Positions 47,846 through 56,659 of a DNA stretch of 64,000 nucleotides are shown piece after piece. Every line of letters begins with the position of its first letter. Positions within the stretch are counted from its first letter, which is position 1. Below the pieces are notes generated by a model that worked only from the letters and a program-made list of their open reading frames with translations, did not search any database and had not been told where the DNA came from. The DNA is from Pleurocapsa sp. CCALA 161 (GTDB lineage: Bacteria; Cyanobacteriota; Cyanobacteriia; Cyanobacteriales; Xenococcaceae), in NCBI RefSeq assembly GCF_003003995.1, contig NZ_PVWF01000005.1:1-64000 (forward strand). Direction: 5' to 3'. The position numbers and the translations under genes are program-made.

Positions 47846-48544
47846 ATGACTATTAGCAGCGATCGCCCAAAACTAGTTAACTTTTATACTTCTCCTGTCG
47901 GTAAAAAAATCATTACAGGGATTACAGGACTTGGTTTAACTTTATTTGTCCTCGTTCATATGGTGGGCAACCTGACCTTGTTTGCTGGAACTAAAGCCTA
48001 TAATCAGCTTGCTCATTTTATTGATAGCTTGGGGATTTTACTTTATCTAATTGAGTTGATCTTATTGGCGATCGCCATTTTTCACGCAGTAGTCGGCATT
48101 AGCATTCGGCTAAACACCCTTAAAGCTCGACCAGTTGCCTATAGCCAGTTAAAAAGCGTAGGAACACCTAGTAGACAGTCAATTAGTTCCCGCAGCATGT
48201 TAATTACTGGCATAGTGCTATTAGGATTTTTGGCCTTACATCTAGCAACTTTCAAATTTGGGGCATATTACTCCACTGTGATTGATGGAGTGGAGATGCG
48301 AGATCTATCAAGCTTAGTGATGGAAAAGTTTCACAACCCTGTTTATGCCTTCGGTTATGCAGGAGTAATGATTGTCTTGGCTTTGCATTTGCGCCACGGA
48401 ATCTGGAGTGCTTGGCAATCAATTGGTGTGCTTAACTCAAAAATTAGTCCTGTAGTTTATGCGATCGCTCTTATTTTAGCTATTTTGATTGCACTGGGCT
48501 TTATTGTTTTACCTTTAGCTATCTATTTCAATTTGCTTAATTAA
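47846..48544 (+). CDS. Succinate dehydrogenase/fumarate reductase cytochrome b-type membrane subunit
   Basis: A 232-residue membrane protein with five predicted spans and the histidines expected for a di-heme B-type subunit (VLVHMVGNLTLF, FHAVVGISIRL, LALHLATFKF, ALHLRHGIWSA). It anchors the flavoprotein and iron-sulfur subunits and passes electrons to quinone. Those catalytic subunits are not in this window, which is normal in cyanobacteria where sdh genes are scattered. Confidence 0.9.
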   Translation: MTISSDRPKLVNFYTSPVGKKIITGITGLGLTLFVLVHMVGNLTLFAGTKAYNQLAHFIDSLGILLYLIELILLAIAIFHAVVGISIRLNTLKARPVAYSQLKSVGTPSRQSISSRSMLITGIVLLGFLALHLATFKFGAYYSTVIDGVEMRDLSSLVMEKFHNPVYAFGYAGVMIVLALHLRHGIWSAWQSIGVLNSKISPVVYAIALILAILIALGFIVLPLAIYFNLLN

Positions 48545-48568
48545 TATTAATGTAATTAAATCGCCTAA

Positions 48569-48958
48569 ATGCCACAGATTAAAGTTTACGGACTACAAAA
48601 AAATCTTGAACCAAAGCGCCTTGCTTTGTCCCATGCCATTCATGCAGCATTAATGGAGACGATTGGCACACCAACGCAAAAAAGATTTCAGCGTTTTATT
48701 ATGCTTGAGCCAGAAAACTTTATTTTTCCTAGCGATCGCAGTAATGACTATACAATTATTGAAATTAGCATGTTTAAAGGTCGTTCTATTGAAGCCAAAA
48801 AGAATTTAATTCGTATTCTGTATCAAAAAATTGCGGAAACCGCTCACATTGAATCACAAGATTTAGAAGTCACCATTTTTGAAACACCTCAAGAAAATTG
48901 GGGTATCCGAGGTGTCCCTGGAGATGAACTAAAACTTAATTATCAAGTAGATGTTTAA
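48569..48958 (+). CDS. Tautomerase-superfamily protein
   Basis: A 129-residue protein with the N-terminal Met-Pro of the 4-oxalocrotonate tautomerase superfamily (MPQIKVYGL), so that Pro becomes the catalytic N-terminal base. Length and the RFIMLEPENFIFPSDRS segment match the longer cis-CaaD/MSAD-like group. The substrate is unknown. It follows the cytochrome b gene by 24 bp and converges with the glyoxalase gene at 12 bp. Confidence 0.82.
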   Translation: MPQIKVYGLQKNLEPKRLALSHAIHAALMETIGTPTQKRFQRFIMLEPENFIFPSDRSNDYTIIEISMFKGRSIEAKKNLIRILYQKIAETAHIESQDLEVTIFETPQENWGIRGVPGDELKLNYQVDV

Positions 48959-48970
48959 TGTTGTTTAAAT

Positions 48971-49744
48971 TTAAAATTGGTCTTTCATGCCGCGAATACG
49001 CCCAAAAACCCTTACAGGTTCATTGATCTTGGCCGCAGCTTGTAAGGCAGGAGTATCCCAACGCAAAAAAGGATTGGTCTGCTTTTCTTCCCCCAACCAA
49101 GAAGGTATAGTAGCTAAACCTTGACTTCGAGCTTGTTGTACTTTTTCATATCTAGCTGCTAAGTCTCGATTATCAGGATCTACCGTCAAGGCAAACTTAA
49201 GATTACTTAATGTATACTCATGAGCGCACCAAACACGAGTCTGATTGGGAAGCTGGCGTAGTTTAGCGATGGAATTGAGCATTTGTGCGGGAGTTCCCTC
49301 AAATAATCTGCCACATCCTCCAGCAAAAATCGTATCACCACAAAATAATTCACCGATCTCGTTAGCTCCTGTCGGCGGAAAATAATAAGCAATATGAGCG
49401 CGAGTATGTCCTGGAATAAAAAAGACTTGAGCTATCCTGTCAGCAAACTTTACTGTATCTCCTTCTGCAAGATAGACTTGTTGCTGAGGTATTCTGCCTC
49501 GATCTTCTGCGCCACCATAAACACAAAGATCGGCAAACTGTTTAACTAACTGTTTATTTCCTCCAACGTGATCTCCATGATGATGAGTATTCAAGATGGC
49601 AATTAATTTAGCATCAATTGATTGAAGATATTCAATCACGGGTTTCGCTACAGCAGGATCGACTACCGCAGCAACTTTTAATTGCCGATCCCACAGCACA
49701 AAAATATAGTTATCTGATAAGACAGGAATAAGTTTAATTTCCAT
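48971..49744 (-). CDS. gloB: Hydroxyacylglutathione hydrolase (glyoxalase II)
   Basis: A 257-residue metallo-beta-lactamase-fold thioesterase that splits S-lactoylglutathione to lactate and glutathione in methylglyoxal detoxification. The dinuclear site is seen in [30 protein letters not shown] and [10 protein letters not shown], and the C-terminal glutathione-binding domain has NPFLRWD. It is 5 bp from the upstream acetyltransferase gene, so the two form one unit. Confidence 0.93.
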   Translation of the reverse strand: MEIKLIPVLSDNYIFVLWDRQLKVAAVVDPAVAKPVIEYLQSIDAKLIAILNTHHHGDHVGGNKQLVKQFADLCVYGGAEDRGRIPQQQVYLAEGDTVKFADRIAQVFFIPGHTRAHIAYYFPPTGANEIGELFCGDTIFAGGCGRLFEGTPAQMLNSIAKLRQLPNQTRVWCAHEYTLSNLKFALTVDPDNRDLAARYEKVQQARSQGLATIPSWLGEEKQTNPFLRWDTPALQAAAKINEPVRVFGRIRGMKDQF

Positions 49745-49749
49745 AATGT

Positions 49750-50235
49750 TTAAGAGATGGTTGCTAAGGCTTTTAATGCTTCATCAGTAACACGACAAAT
49801 ACGCCAATCAGGCAATACTTTTGCTCCCAAACTTTGGTAAAAAGCGATCGCACTTTGATTCCAGTCTAAAACGCTCCACTCTAATCTTCCTGCCTCTCTC
49901 TCAATGGCTAACCTGCCTAAATAAGACAACATTGCTTTTCCTATTCCCTGACGGCGGTATTCTGGCAACACAAATAAATCTTCTAGATAAAGTCCTGGTT
50001 TGGTCAAAAAAGTTGAGTAATTAGGAACAAACAAAGCAAAACCAACGATTGTATCCTCGATTTCGGTAATGATTGCCTCTGCATAAATACGCTTGCCAAA
50101 TAGATGCTTTCTTAACTGCTCTGTCGAACCTGTCACCTGATGGCTCAATTTCTCATATTCTGCCAATGCCTTAATCAAACCAAAAATCTGCGGAACATCA
50201 TCCACTTCAGCTTGACGAATATTAAATCGATTCAT
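49750..50235 (-). CDS. GNAT-family N-acetyltransferase (diamine-acetyltransferase-like)
   Basis: A 161-residue acetyltransferase close in pattern to spermidine/spermine N1-acetyltransferases: [47 protein letters not shown] (acetyl-CoA loop) and [16 protein letters not shown]. The amine substrate is not proved. It is the first gene of the pair with gloB and divergent from the beta-barrel gene. Confidence 0.86.
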   Translation of the reverse strand: MNRFNIRQAEVDDVPQIFGLIKALAEYEKLSHQVTGSTEQLRKHLFGKRIYAEAIITEIEDTIVGFALFVPNYSTFLTKPGLYLEDLFVLPEYRRQGIGKAMLSYLGRLAIEREAGRLEWSVLDWNQSAIAFYQSLGAKVLPDWRICRVTDEALKALATIS

Positions 50236-50351
50236 TAAGATTTGCTTAACTATAAAATAGCTTAACTATCGTCTCAAAAACTGTACCACAGTAGGCACAA
50301 CAAACAGTTGAAAATCTGTCTAATGTATGAGTTTTTTCTAGCGCATATCGC

Positions 50352-50383
50352 ATAATATAACATTCATAGTTAGTCTAACTATG
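50352..50383 (+). promoter_or_regulatory. Promoter -10 with overlapping 19-bp inverted repeat before the beta-barrel gene
   Basis: TAATAT (50352-50357) is a good -10 candidate. Starting about 7 bp later, CATAGTTA (50365-50372) and TAACTATG (50376-50383) form a perfect inverted repeat around GTC, which would be a hairpin at the 5' end of the mRNA or an operator at the start site, 22 bp before the ATG. Confidence 0.55.
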
Positions 50384-50405
50384 TCTTTATGTCTAGCAAC
50401 AATTT

Positions 50406-51248
50406 ATGCGTGGTGTGAAAAGTATGAAAAGTTTGAAAAGTTTAAATATTAAAACTGCTGTTTTAGCAATTATTTTGGCTACAGGTTTTCCCTTAGCTGC
50501 TCAGGCACAAGATACAAAAGACTATGAGAGCCTTAAAGTTTCCTGTCAGTCTGGCGTAGAATGTAATAACTTTAACGTTAATCTCCAAGAGCAAGGCGAT
50601 GAAATTGCTCAAACCAGAAGAACCAGAACTCGGCGCACTCGTAGTAGTAGCAGTAGCGTTGACAGCAAATACTATGTTGGAGGAACTCTAGGTATATTCT
50701 TCCCTAGCGAAATTGATAATTTTAACGTGCCAGTAACAGCAGGTGGAAATACTACATTACAGCGAGTGAATCCTGGTACTGGATTTGGTGGCAGTATATA
50801 TGGTGGGTATAACTTTAGCGAGCTTATTAGTGCTGATGCAGAAGCACTTATTTATTTCGGTAATGCCGATCCTCTCGATGGATCTTATCGTTCTTTTAAC
50901 TTTTTTGTTGGCCCCAAATTTACCTATACTTTAGACAAAACTAACGATCAAAGTCTCTACATATTCGCTAGCCCTGGTATTGGCGTAGGTAATGTTAACT
51001 TTGGCGGAGATCTTGGTGATGCATTAAGTGATGATTCTGGAACTGGATTTGCTTTGCAAGTGAAAGCTGGAGTTGGTTATCCTGTCTCAGATAAAGTCGA
51101 CATTATTGGACAAGCGAGGTATACAAATATTTTTGGTGCTTTCGATGTGCCTCAAATTGGCGAAAATGGTACTGTCGTCCAAGGAGAAACTGATAGCAAA
51201 GGTGTAGATGCATTTGGCCTACAGATTGGAGCGCAATATAATTTCTAG
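50406..51248 (+). CDS. Outer-membrane beta-barrel protein
   Basis: A 280-residue exported protein with a signal peptide (TAVLAIILATGFPLAAQAQD) and, after an Arg/Thr/Ser-rich linker (TRRTRTRRTRSSSSS), an eight-stranded OmpA/OprF-like barrel: YVGGTLGIFFPSEI, GFGGSIYGGYNF, and the terminal ...FGLQIGAQYNF ending in aromatic Phe as required for barrel insertion. The role is unknown, probably a small porin or adhesin. The ATG at 50424 is an alternative start; both give the same signal peptide. Confidence 0.85.
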   Translation: MRGVKSMKSLKSLNIKTAVLAIILATGFPLAAQAQDTKDYESLKVSCQSGVECNNFNVNLQEQGDEIAQTRRTRTRRTRSSSSSVDSKYYVGGTLGIFFPSEIDNFNVPVTAGGNTTLQRVNPGTGFGGSIYGGYNFSELISADAEALIYFGNADPLDGSYRSFNFFVGPKFTYTLDKTNDQSLYIFASPGIGVGNVNFGGDLGDALSDDSGTGFALQVKAGVGYPVSDKVDIIGQARYTNIFGAFDVPQIGENGTVVQGETDSKGVDAFGLQIGAQYNF

Positions 51249-51303
51249 TTTGTTAATCAGTGATTGTTATAGACAGTCAGTAACTAAATTTAACTGTAAA
51301 TGG

Positions 51304-51335
51304 AGGCGACAGGAATATTTCCTAGTTCGCCTTTT
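51304..51335 (+). terminator. Rho-independent terminator after the beta-barrel gene
   Basis: AGGCGA/TCGCCT plus inner AGGAA/TTCCT stems, followed by TTTT (51332-51335). Confidence 0.75.
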
Positions 51336-51403
51336 GCTATTTTCTAGTTATTGAGTTTCAAACTCTTTCTTGTCTAGATGATGGGCAAATAAATTAAAAT
51401 CTT

Positions 51404-51838
51404 TTATAAATATTTCTGCACCACTAACCAACCTGTCCAAGATACGTAGGCTAATCCGACAAATAAAATGACGTTGATCGTAATATGGAGCGATCGCGCC
51501 CAATCATTATCAGAACTAATTTGATTGGCACTCCAAGCGGAAAGGCAAATTAAACCCACTACAAATAAGCCCGACCACAGGTGATCGGAATGCCCCAGAC
51601 TGCCATAGTAGCCTACTGTACCGACAACACCGATCGCCAGCAACAGGAACACTAAAAAAACAAGAATAATGCCCCCAAAATAGTGAGCATTTCTGAGCCA
51701 AGGTGGACGACCAATTTTAGCTACACGCCCATAAAACATTAATGCTCCTGAAGCAAAAAGCAGCAGATAAAAAGCGATCGCTCCACCCATTGCCCAAGCA
51801 GCAATTTTCCAGAGCCAGAGAAATGAAGGTAAATTCAA
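51404..51838 (-). CDS. DUF4079 membrane protein
   Basis: A 144-residue protein with four hydrophobic segments and histidines in HYFGGIIL and LHITINVILF that suggest a cytochrome-b561-like four-helix fold. This matches the DUF4079 family of cyanobacteria as I recall it. The function is unknown. The 144-bp gap on its right and the terminator on its left separate it from its neighbours. Confidence 0.78.
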   Translation of the reverse strand: MNLPSFLWLWKIAAWAMGGAIAFYLLLFASGALMFYGRVAKIGRPPWLRNAHYFGGIILVFLVFLLLAIGVVGTVGYYGSLGHSDHLWSGLFVVGLICLSAWSANQISSDNDWARSLHITINVILFVGLAYVSWTGWLVVQKYL

Positions 51839-51982
51839 GTTTACTAATTGAGTATTGTCTTATACTAACGAGCTTTAGTTCTTTTAACTTACCACAACCA
51901 ACAGGGTTGTTAGGAATAATAACCCCACATAGTCATCTTTGTCATCTTTAATTTTATTGAGGATATTGCCTTTATTCGTATT

Positions 51983-52357
51983 TTATACAGCAAAACGAAC
52001 TGATGCTGCCATGTCTATTTTGCCGAGAGAAAGAGAAGTATTCCCAGTTTGTTCAATATCTGCCACTTTCTGAGTTTTCGGGCGATCTTGCTCCTCTTCG
52101 GTATTTTTCAGCTTAAGCTTAATACAGGGAATTGTATCGGATAAAATAGCACTTGCCATCATTCCCGAATGAATTTCTAAAACTGCGTTTTCGTGTGCTT
52201 CAAACACTAATCGCTGACCAGGAAATACTACTCGCTCAAAATACCAGTTCGAAATATTAGTAATACGCGCTATCTGGATCTGACTGGTAGCGTTTACATA
52301 ACAACAAAGAATGCTGTTGTTTTGATCACGAGGAAAAGGATCTAAGGTTTGAGACAT
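51983..52357 (-). CDS. DUF1830 protein
   Basis: A 124-residue protein matching DUF1830: ILCCYVNATSQIQIARI, NWYFERVVFPGQRLVFEA and the ENAVLEIHS segment. The family is found in cyanobacteria and is of unknown function. The last 40 residues are a weakly conserved acidic tail. No signal peptide or membrane helix. Confidence 0.8.
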   Translation of the reverse strand: MSQTLDPFPRDQNNSILCCYVNATSQIQIARITNISNWYFERVVFPGQRLVFEAHENAVLEIHSGMMASAILSDTIPCIKLKLKNTEEEQDRPKTQKVADIEQTGNTSLSLGKIDMAASVRFAV

Positions 52358-52788
52358 AACTATTAAATAATGCTAGGTAAAAAATACTTTTTATTGATAT
52401 AAATAACCTAACATTTTTTGATCCCAGCAATTTGTAAAACAAACTACCAATAGATATTTTGATTATCTTTTGATTATAATTTTTTTGTGAATTTATATTT
52501 TAATAAAATTTTTATTTTTAAATAATTCTCCTATCCTAACTAACACCTGTAAAAAATTAGGAATCAATCTATACAAATTTATTTTTTTCGCTTAATTACA
52601 TCGCCGTTGATTGTTAGTTACAGCCTGAAAAATCCAAAATATGATTGAACCCTGGTTGATTGTGGCAGATAATCTCGCTAAAGTTAAGTTATATAAATAA
52701 TTTATGAGCGCCCGTGGGAGGAAACTTCTAAAGTATCCCCAGATTCAACTCATGAAAATTGTCAATAATAATTCCATAATTCTCACTT
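52358..52788. other. 431-bp AT-rich intergenic region with divergent promoters
   Basis: Very AT-rich, especially 52430-52600 with runs of A and T. It must hold the promoters of the DUF1830 gene and of the radical SAM gene. I see no hairpin of note and no gene; an open frame starting at 52704 overlaps the next gene out of frame and is a shadow. Confidence 0.5.
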
Positions 52789-54360
52789 ATGACTCAGCGC
52801 ATTCTCTATGTTCGTTTGCCCTGCAACCCCATATTTCCAATTGGAGTTGTGTATCTGGCAGATCATGTACACAAACTATTTCCTGAAGTTGAGCAAAAAA
52901 TCTTTGATTTGGGAACAGTTCCTCCGCTAGACTTTAATCAAGCTTTGGATCGCTGTGTTGATGAATTTAAGCCATCTTTACTCGTATTTTCCTGGCGAGA
53001 TATTCAGATTTATGCTCCCGTTGGCGGAAGAGGTGGAAATCCTTTGCAAAACGCCTTTGAATTTTACTATGCCAAAAATCCTCTGATTCGCTTAAGAGGT
53101 GCTTTAGGCGGGTTTAAGGTAGCATCTGCTTACTATGGAGAGCTATGGCGCAATAATAATCTGATTAAACGGGGATTAAATAGAGCCAAGCAGCATCATC
53201 CAGAAGCCCGTGTGGTGGTGGGCGGTGGTGCAGTGAGCGTATTTTATGAGCAGCTACAAAAATCGCTGCCAAATGGTACAATTGTTTCAGTGGGCGAAGG
53301 GGAACAGTTGCTAACTAAAATTTTGAATAATCAAGAGTTTCGAGACGAACGTTGCTACGTAGTCGGAGAAAATCAGATTAGAGAAAGACTGATCCACGAG
53401 TGGCCTACTCCCTTTGAAAAAAGCGCCTGCAATTACGATTATATCGCTACAGTTTGGTCAGAATTTGACTATTACCTCCAGGAAAATGATTTCTATATTG
53501 GGGTACAGACAAAAAGAGGCTGTCCTCATAACTGCTGCTACTGCGTTTATACCGTAGTTGAGGGTAAGCAGGTACGAATCAATCCTGCTGACGAAGTAGT
53601 CAAAGAAATGCGTCAGCTTTACAACAGAGGTATTCGCAACTTCTGGTTTACCGATGCTCAATTTATTCCTGCTAAAAAGTATATTCCTGATGCGATCGCC
53701 TTGCTACAAAAGATTATTGATTCAGGCATGGAAGACATTCATTGGGCAGCTTATATTCGTGCTGATAACGTAACTCCTGAATTGGCAGAACTGATGGTCA
53801 AAACTGGCATGAACTATTTTGAAATTGGTATTACTAGCGGTTCGCAAGAGTTGGTGCGTAAAATGAGAATGGGGTATAATCTGCGGACTGTCTTACAAAA
53901 TTGCCGTGACTTAAAGGCAGCAGGCTTTAACGACTTGGTGTCAGTTAATTACTCGTTTAATGTGATTGATGAAACTTACGAAACAATTAGACAAACCATT
54001 GCTTATCATCGAGAGCTAGAAGCAATTTTTGGGCAAGAGAAAGTTGAGCCAGCAATTTTCTTTATTGGTTTACAGCCCCATACTCATTTAGAAGAGTATG
54101 CCCTAGATCATCAAGTTCTCAAACCTGGATATAATCCCATGAGCCTAATGCCTTGGACGGCTAAAAAGCTCTTGTGGAATCCTGAGCCGTTTGGTTCTTT
54201 TTTTGGTGAAGTATGTCTTCAAGCTTGGAACCAAAATCCTAACGATTTTGGACGGGAGGTCATGCAAATCTTAGAAAATAAGTTGGGGAAAGCTCCTCTC
54301 GAAGAAGCCTTGACTGCTCCTGTAAAATCAGAACAGCAGAGAATTACTACTGCCGTTTAA
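52789..54360 (+). CDS. B12-binding-type radical SAM protein
   Basis: A 523-residue radical SAM enzyme with a long N-terminal region of the cobalamin-binding type (ILYVRLPCNPIFPIGVVYLADHV, split) and the cluster motif RGCPHNCCYC (CxxxCxxC), followed by the SAM-barrel segment GIRNFWFTDAQF. The family fits the cyanobacterial proteins called photosystem II high-light acclimation radical SAM protein, which is my best guess from memory. The reaction is not established. It heads a short plus-strand run with the DICT-HD and pentapeptide genes. Confidence 0.8.
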   Translation: MTQRILYVRLPCNPIFPIGVVYLADHVHKLFPEVEQKIFDLGTVPPLDFNQALDRCVDEFKPSLLVFSWRDIQIYAPVGGRGGNPLQNAFEFYYAKNPLIRLRGALGGFKVASAYYGELWRNNNLIKRGLNRAKQHHPEARVVVGGGAVSVFYEQLQKSLPNGTIVSVGEGEQLLTKILNNQEFRDERCYVVGENQIRERLIHEWPTPFEKSACNYDYIATVWSEFDYYLQENDFYIGVQTKRGCPHNCCYCVYTVVEGKQVRINPADEVVKEMRQLYNRGIRNFWFTDAQFIPAKKYIPDAIALLQKIIDSGMEDIHWAAYIRADNVTPELAELMVKTGMNYFEIGITSGSQELVRKMRMGYNLRTVLQNCRDLKAAGFNDLVSVNYSFNVIDETYETIRQTIAYHRELEAIFGQEKVEPAIFFIGLQPHTHLEEYALDHQVLKPGYNPMSLMPWTAKKLLWNPEPFGSFFGEVCLQAWNQNPNDFGREVMQILENKLGKAPLEEALTAPVKSEQQRITTAV

Positions 54361-54471
54361 AAACAAATAAAAACAAATATAAATTAATCAAAAGTGTAGC
54401 CTTCGGATTACACTCCGTGTAGCCTTGGGATCCCACTTGAAATTTAACTAACTAACTACTAAATATCTACT

Positions 54472-55860
54472 ATGCTGGAAGGTTCGATATTACAAAGATT
54501 AGAAGAGGCTCATCATCATAGCGCGCAACCGCTAAACCTTGGAGTTTACTACAAAAATACTTTGGTTGCCCTCTGTCATGCTTTAGAAGATTTCATTTTG
54601 GATTCCCAGAGTCCCCCCCTAATGGTGACTGCTTTTCAGCGTGGAAAATGGTATCTAGAAGAAGCAGAACGTTATCGCGATTTGGCAGATAAGTCAGAGC
54701 ATGTCGTACTGATGGCAGCCCCTGATGCGGGATTTGATAGCCACCCTACTAGCAAGAAGGTAAACGTGGCGCTGGTGCAGCTTAATCCAGAAGATCCTGT
54801 GGCGGAAGAATGGCATTTGATGATTCTCTCGCCAACCTATACGGCAATGGTGCTGTGTCAGGAATTATCCGATGCAGACTATGGTGACAACAAGCCCAAA
54901 ACAGATTTAGAACGTAAATTCTATGGCTTTTGGACATTTGAACCAGAATTAGTGAAGGAAAGTGTAGAATTGGCGATCGATCATGTGAGTAAATATGACC
55001 CTCCACTAGCCCAGATGATGACCACTAAAGTTGCCAAAATGACTGCTGAATCTGCTACTAGACAAAGAGATGATTTAGATGCGGTGGTTTCTCAGGTAAT
55101 TAAGTATCTCCAAGACTCCCATAAAACATTAAATCAACCACAACAAACGGGGAACTTTAAAGGCTTCCAAGATTTAAGCGAAAATATTGTTTCCAATGAA
55201 ATGCAGGCGTTTCTGCGGATGGCTCAATTATTGGATGCTACCGACGTTAGCAATCCCATGGCAGCCTCAGAAGTAGCATCAATGGCAGAAGCAATGTCTC
55301 AATTGCTCGATCTACCTGCATGGCAGGCTAAAAGGTTGTATTTATCTGGCTTACTACATCGAGTAGGTTTACCAGATGTAACTAGACGCAATCAGCGATT
55401 AGGCTCTGGGAATGCTTCGCAATCGCCAGTTCAAGCAGAAACTTTAGCCGATCAATCTGCTCCTAAAGCCTCCGTATTGCGAGTTATGCCCCAGTTAGAA
55501 GCTGTTTCGAAGATTTTGACCCATCAAAGAGAAGCTTGGGATGGCTCAGGTATTCCCGCAGGGTTAGCCTATGATGAGATTCCTTTAGAGTCGCGGATTA
55601 TTTGCTTGCTAGCAGATTTTCAGCAAAAAATGAAGGCTTATAAGCAATATTCGACTGACAAGAATCCCACCGTCAAGGCTTTAACAGACTGTCAAGCACT
55701 AGCTGGCAAGCGATACGATCCCAAGTTATTAGATGCTTTATCGCTCCTGGTGATGGGAATGCAACAGGGAATGAGCCTTCAGGCTTATCGACCCAAAATT
55801 GCTACGGGGATGTGGCTAGTAGATTCTGGTAGCGAGAATAAAAACAAAACAACTTCTTAG
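54472..55860 (+). CDS. DICT sensory domain - degenerate HD domain protein
   Basis: A 462-residue two-domain protein. Residues about 10-190 form a DICT domain (LNLGVYYKNTLVALCHALEDFIL, PPLMVTAFQRGKWYL), a sensor domain usually fused to diguanylate cyclases and two-component proteins. The C-terminal part (about 225-440) is of the HD-GYP type but degenerate: the HD pair is H-R (LLHRVGLPD) and the GYP motif is GIP (REAWDGSGIPAGLAYDEIPL). Metal-dependent cyclic-di-GMP hydrolysis is therefore doubtful. It may act as a signal-sensing partner protein. Confidence 0.82.
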   Translation: MLEGSILQRLEEAHHHSAQPLNLGVYYKNTLVALCHALEDFILDSQSPPLMVTAFQRGKWYLEEAERYRDLADKSEHVVLMAAPDAGFDSHPTSKKVNVALVQLNPEDPVAEEWHLMILSPTYTAMVLCQELSDADYGDNKPKTDLERKFYGFWTFEPELVKESVELAIDHVSKYDPPLAQMMTTKVAKMTAESATRQRDDLDAVVSQVIKYLQDSHKTLNQPQQTGNFKGFQDLSENIVSNEMQAFLRMAQLLDATDVSNPMAASEVASMAEAMSQLLDLPAWQAKRLYLSGLLHRVGLPDVTRRNQRLGSGNASQSPVQAETLADQSAPKASVLRVMPQLEAVSKILTHQREAWDGSGIPAGLAYDEIPLESRIICLLADFQQKMKAYKQYSTDKNPTVKALTDCQALAGKRYDPKLLDALSLLVMGMQQGMSLQAYRPKIATGMWLVDSGSENKNKTTS

Positions 55861-55913
55861 ACTATTTAACAAAAAATAAAACCCAAAATAAAATATACAA
55901 TAAAACATAAATA

Positions 55914-56555
55914 ATGACCGTAGATACCATTCGCGCAGGACAAGAAAAGAACTTTCCAGGAATAGATTTGGAAGATGAAGATTTGGCTGATTGCCAACTT
56001 GAAAAAATTAATCTAGCGGGAGCTAATTTGGTCGGCACAGATTTTTCGCGCTCTAATCTCAAAGGAGCAAGACTGGATGGGGCAAATTTAATGCAGGCAG
56101 ATCTCCAGCGTACTGATCTACGGGCGAACCTATTAGGGGCGAATTTAATGCAGGCAGATTTAAGTAGTGCTGATTTACGGGGTAGCAATCTGCGAGGGGC
56201 AAACCTGATGGGCGCAAAATTAGCCCAAGCTTCTTTATCAGGGGCATTTTTGAGTGGAGCTAACTTAACTGGAGTAAATCTTAAAGGAGTGGACTTAAGA
56301 GGGACAGATTTGCGGGGTGTTAACCTCAACAGTGCCAACCTTAAAGGTGCTAATCTATCTCAGGCAGATCTCCAGGGGGCAAACCTGAGTGAGACTAATC
56401 TTGAAGAAGCTGATTTGCGCGGAGCAAACCTGGCTGGGGCAAACTTAACTGGAGCAAACTTACTCTGTGCGGAATTAGAAGGCAGCAATTTGGATGGTGC
56501 AACCATGGAAAGAACTTGCTTATTGGGTACAGCGATCGCTCAACAAACTTCATAA
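55914..56555 (+). CDS. Pentapeptide repeat protein
   Basis: A 213-residue protein in which residues about 30-205 are nearly continuous A(D/N)LxG pentapeptides, folding as a right-handed quadrilateral beta-helix. No signal peptide or other domain. Such proteins are very common in cyanobacteria; some bind gyrase, but no function can be read here. It is 53 bp after the DICT gene and converges with the GDSL gene. Confidence 0.92.
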   Translation: MTVDTIRAGQEKNFPGIDLEDEDLADCQLEKINLAGANLVGTDFSRSNLKGARLDGANLMQADLQRTDLRANLLGANLMQADLSSADLRGSNLRGANLMGAKLAQASLSGAFLSGANLTGVNLKGVDLRGTDLRGVNLNSANLKGANLSQADLQGANLSETNLEEADLRGANLAGANLTGANLLCAELEGSNLDGATMERTCLLGTAIAQQTS

Positions 56556-56659
56556 TAACTATTTTCAAATTTGCGAGCTTTTTTGGCGATCTACTTTCTT
56601 TAGTTTATGTTAAAGAGTTAAAGGCGATCGCTTTCTCTTTACTCTTTACTTACAAAACA

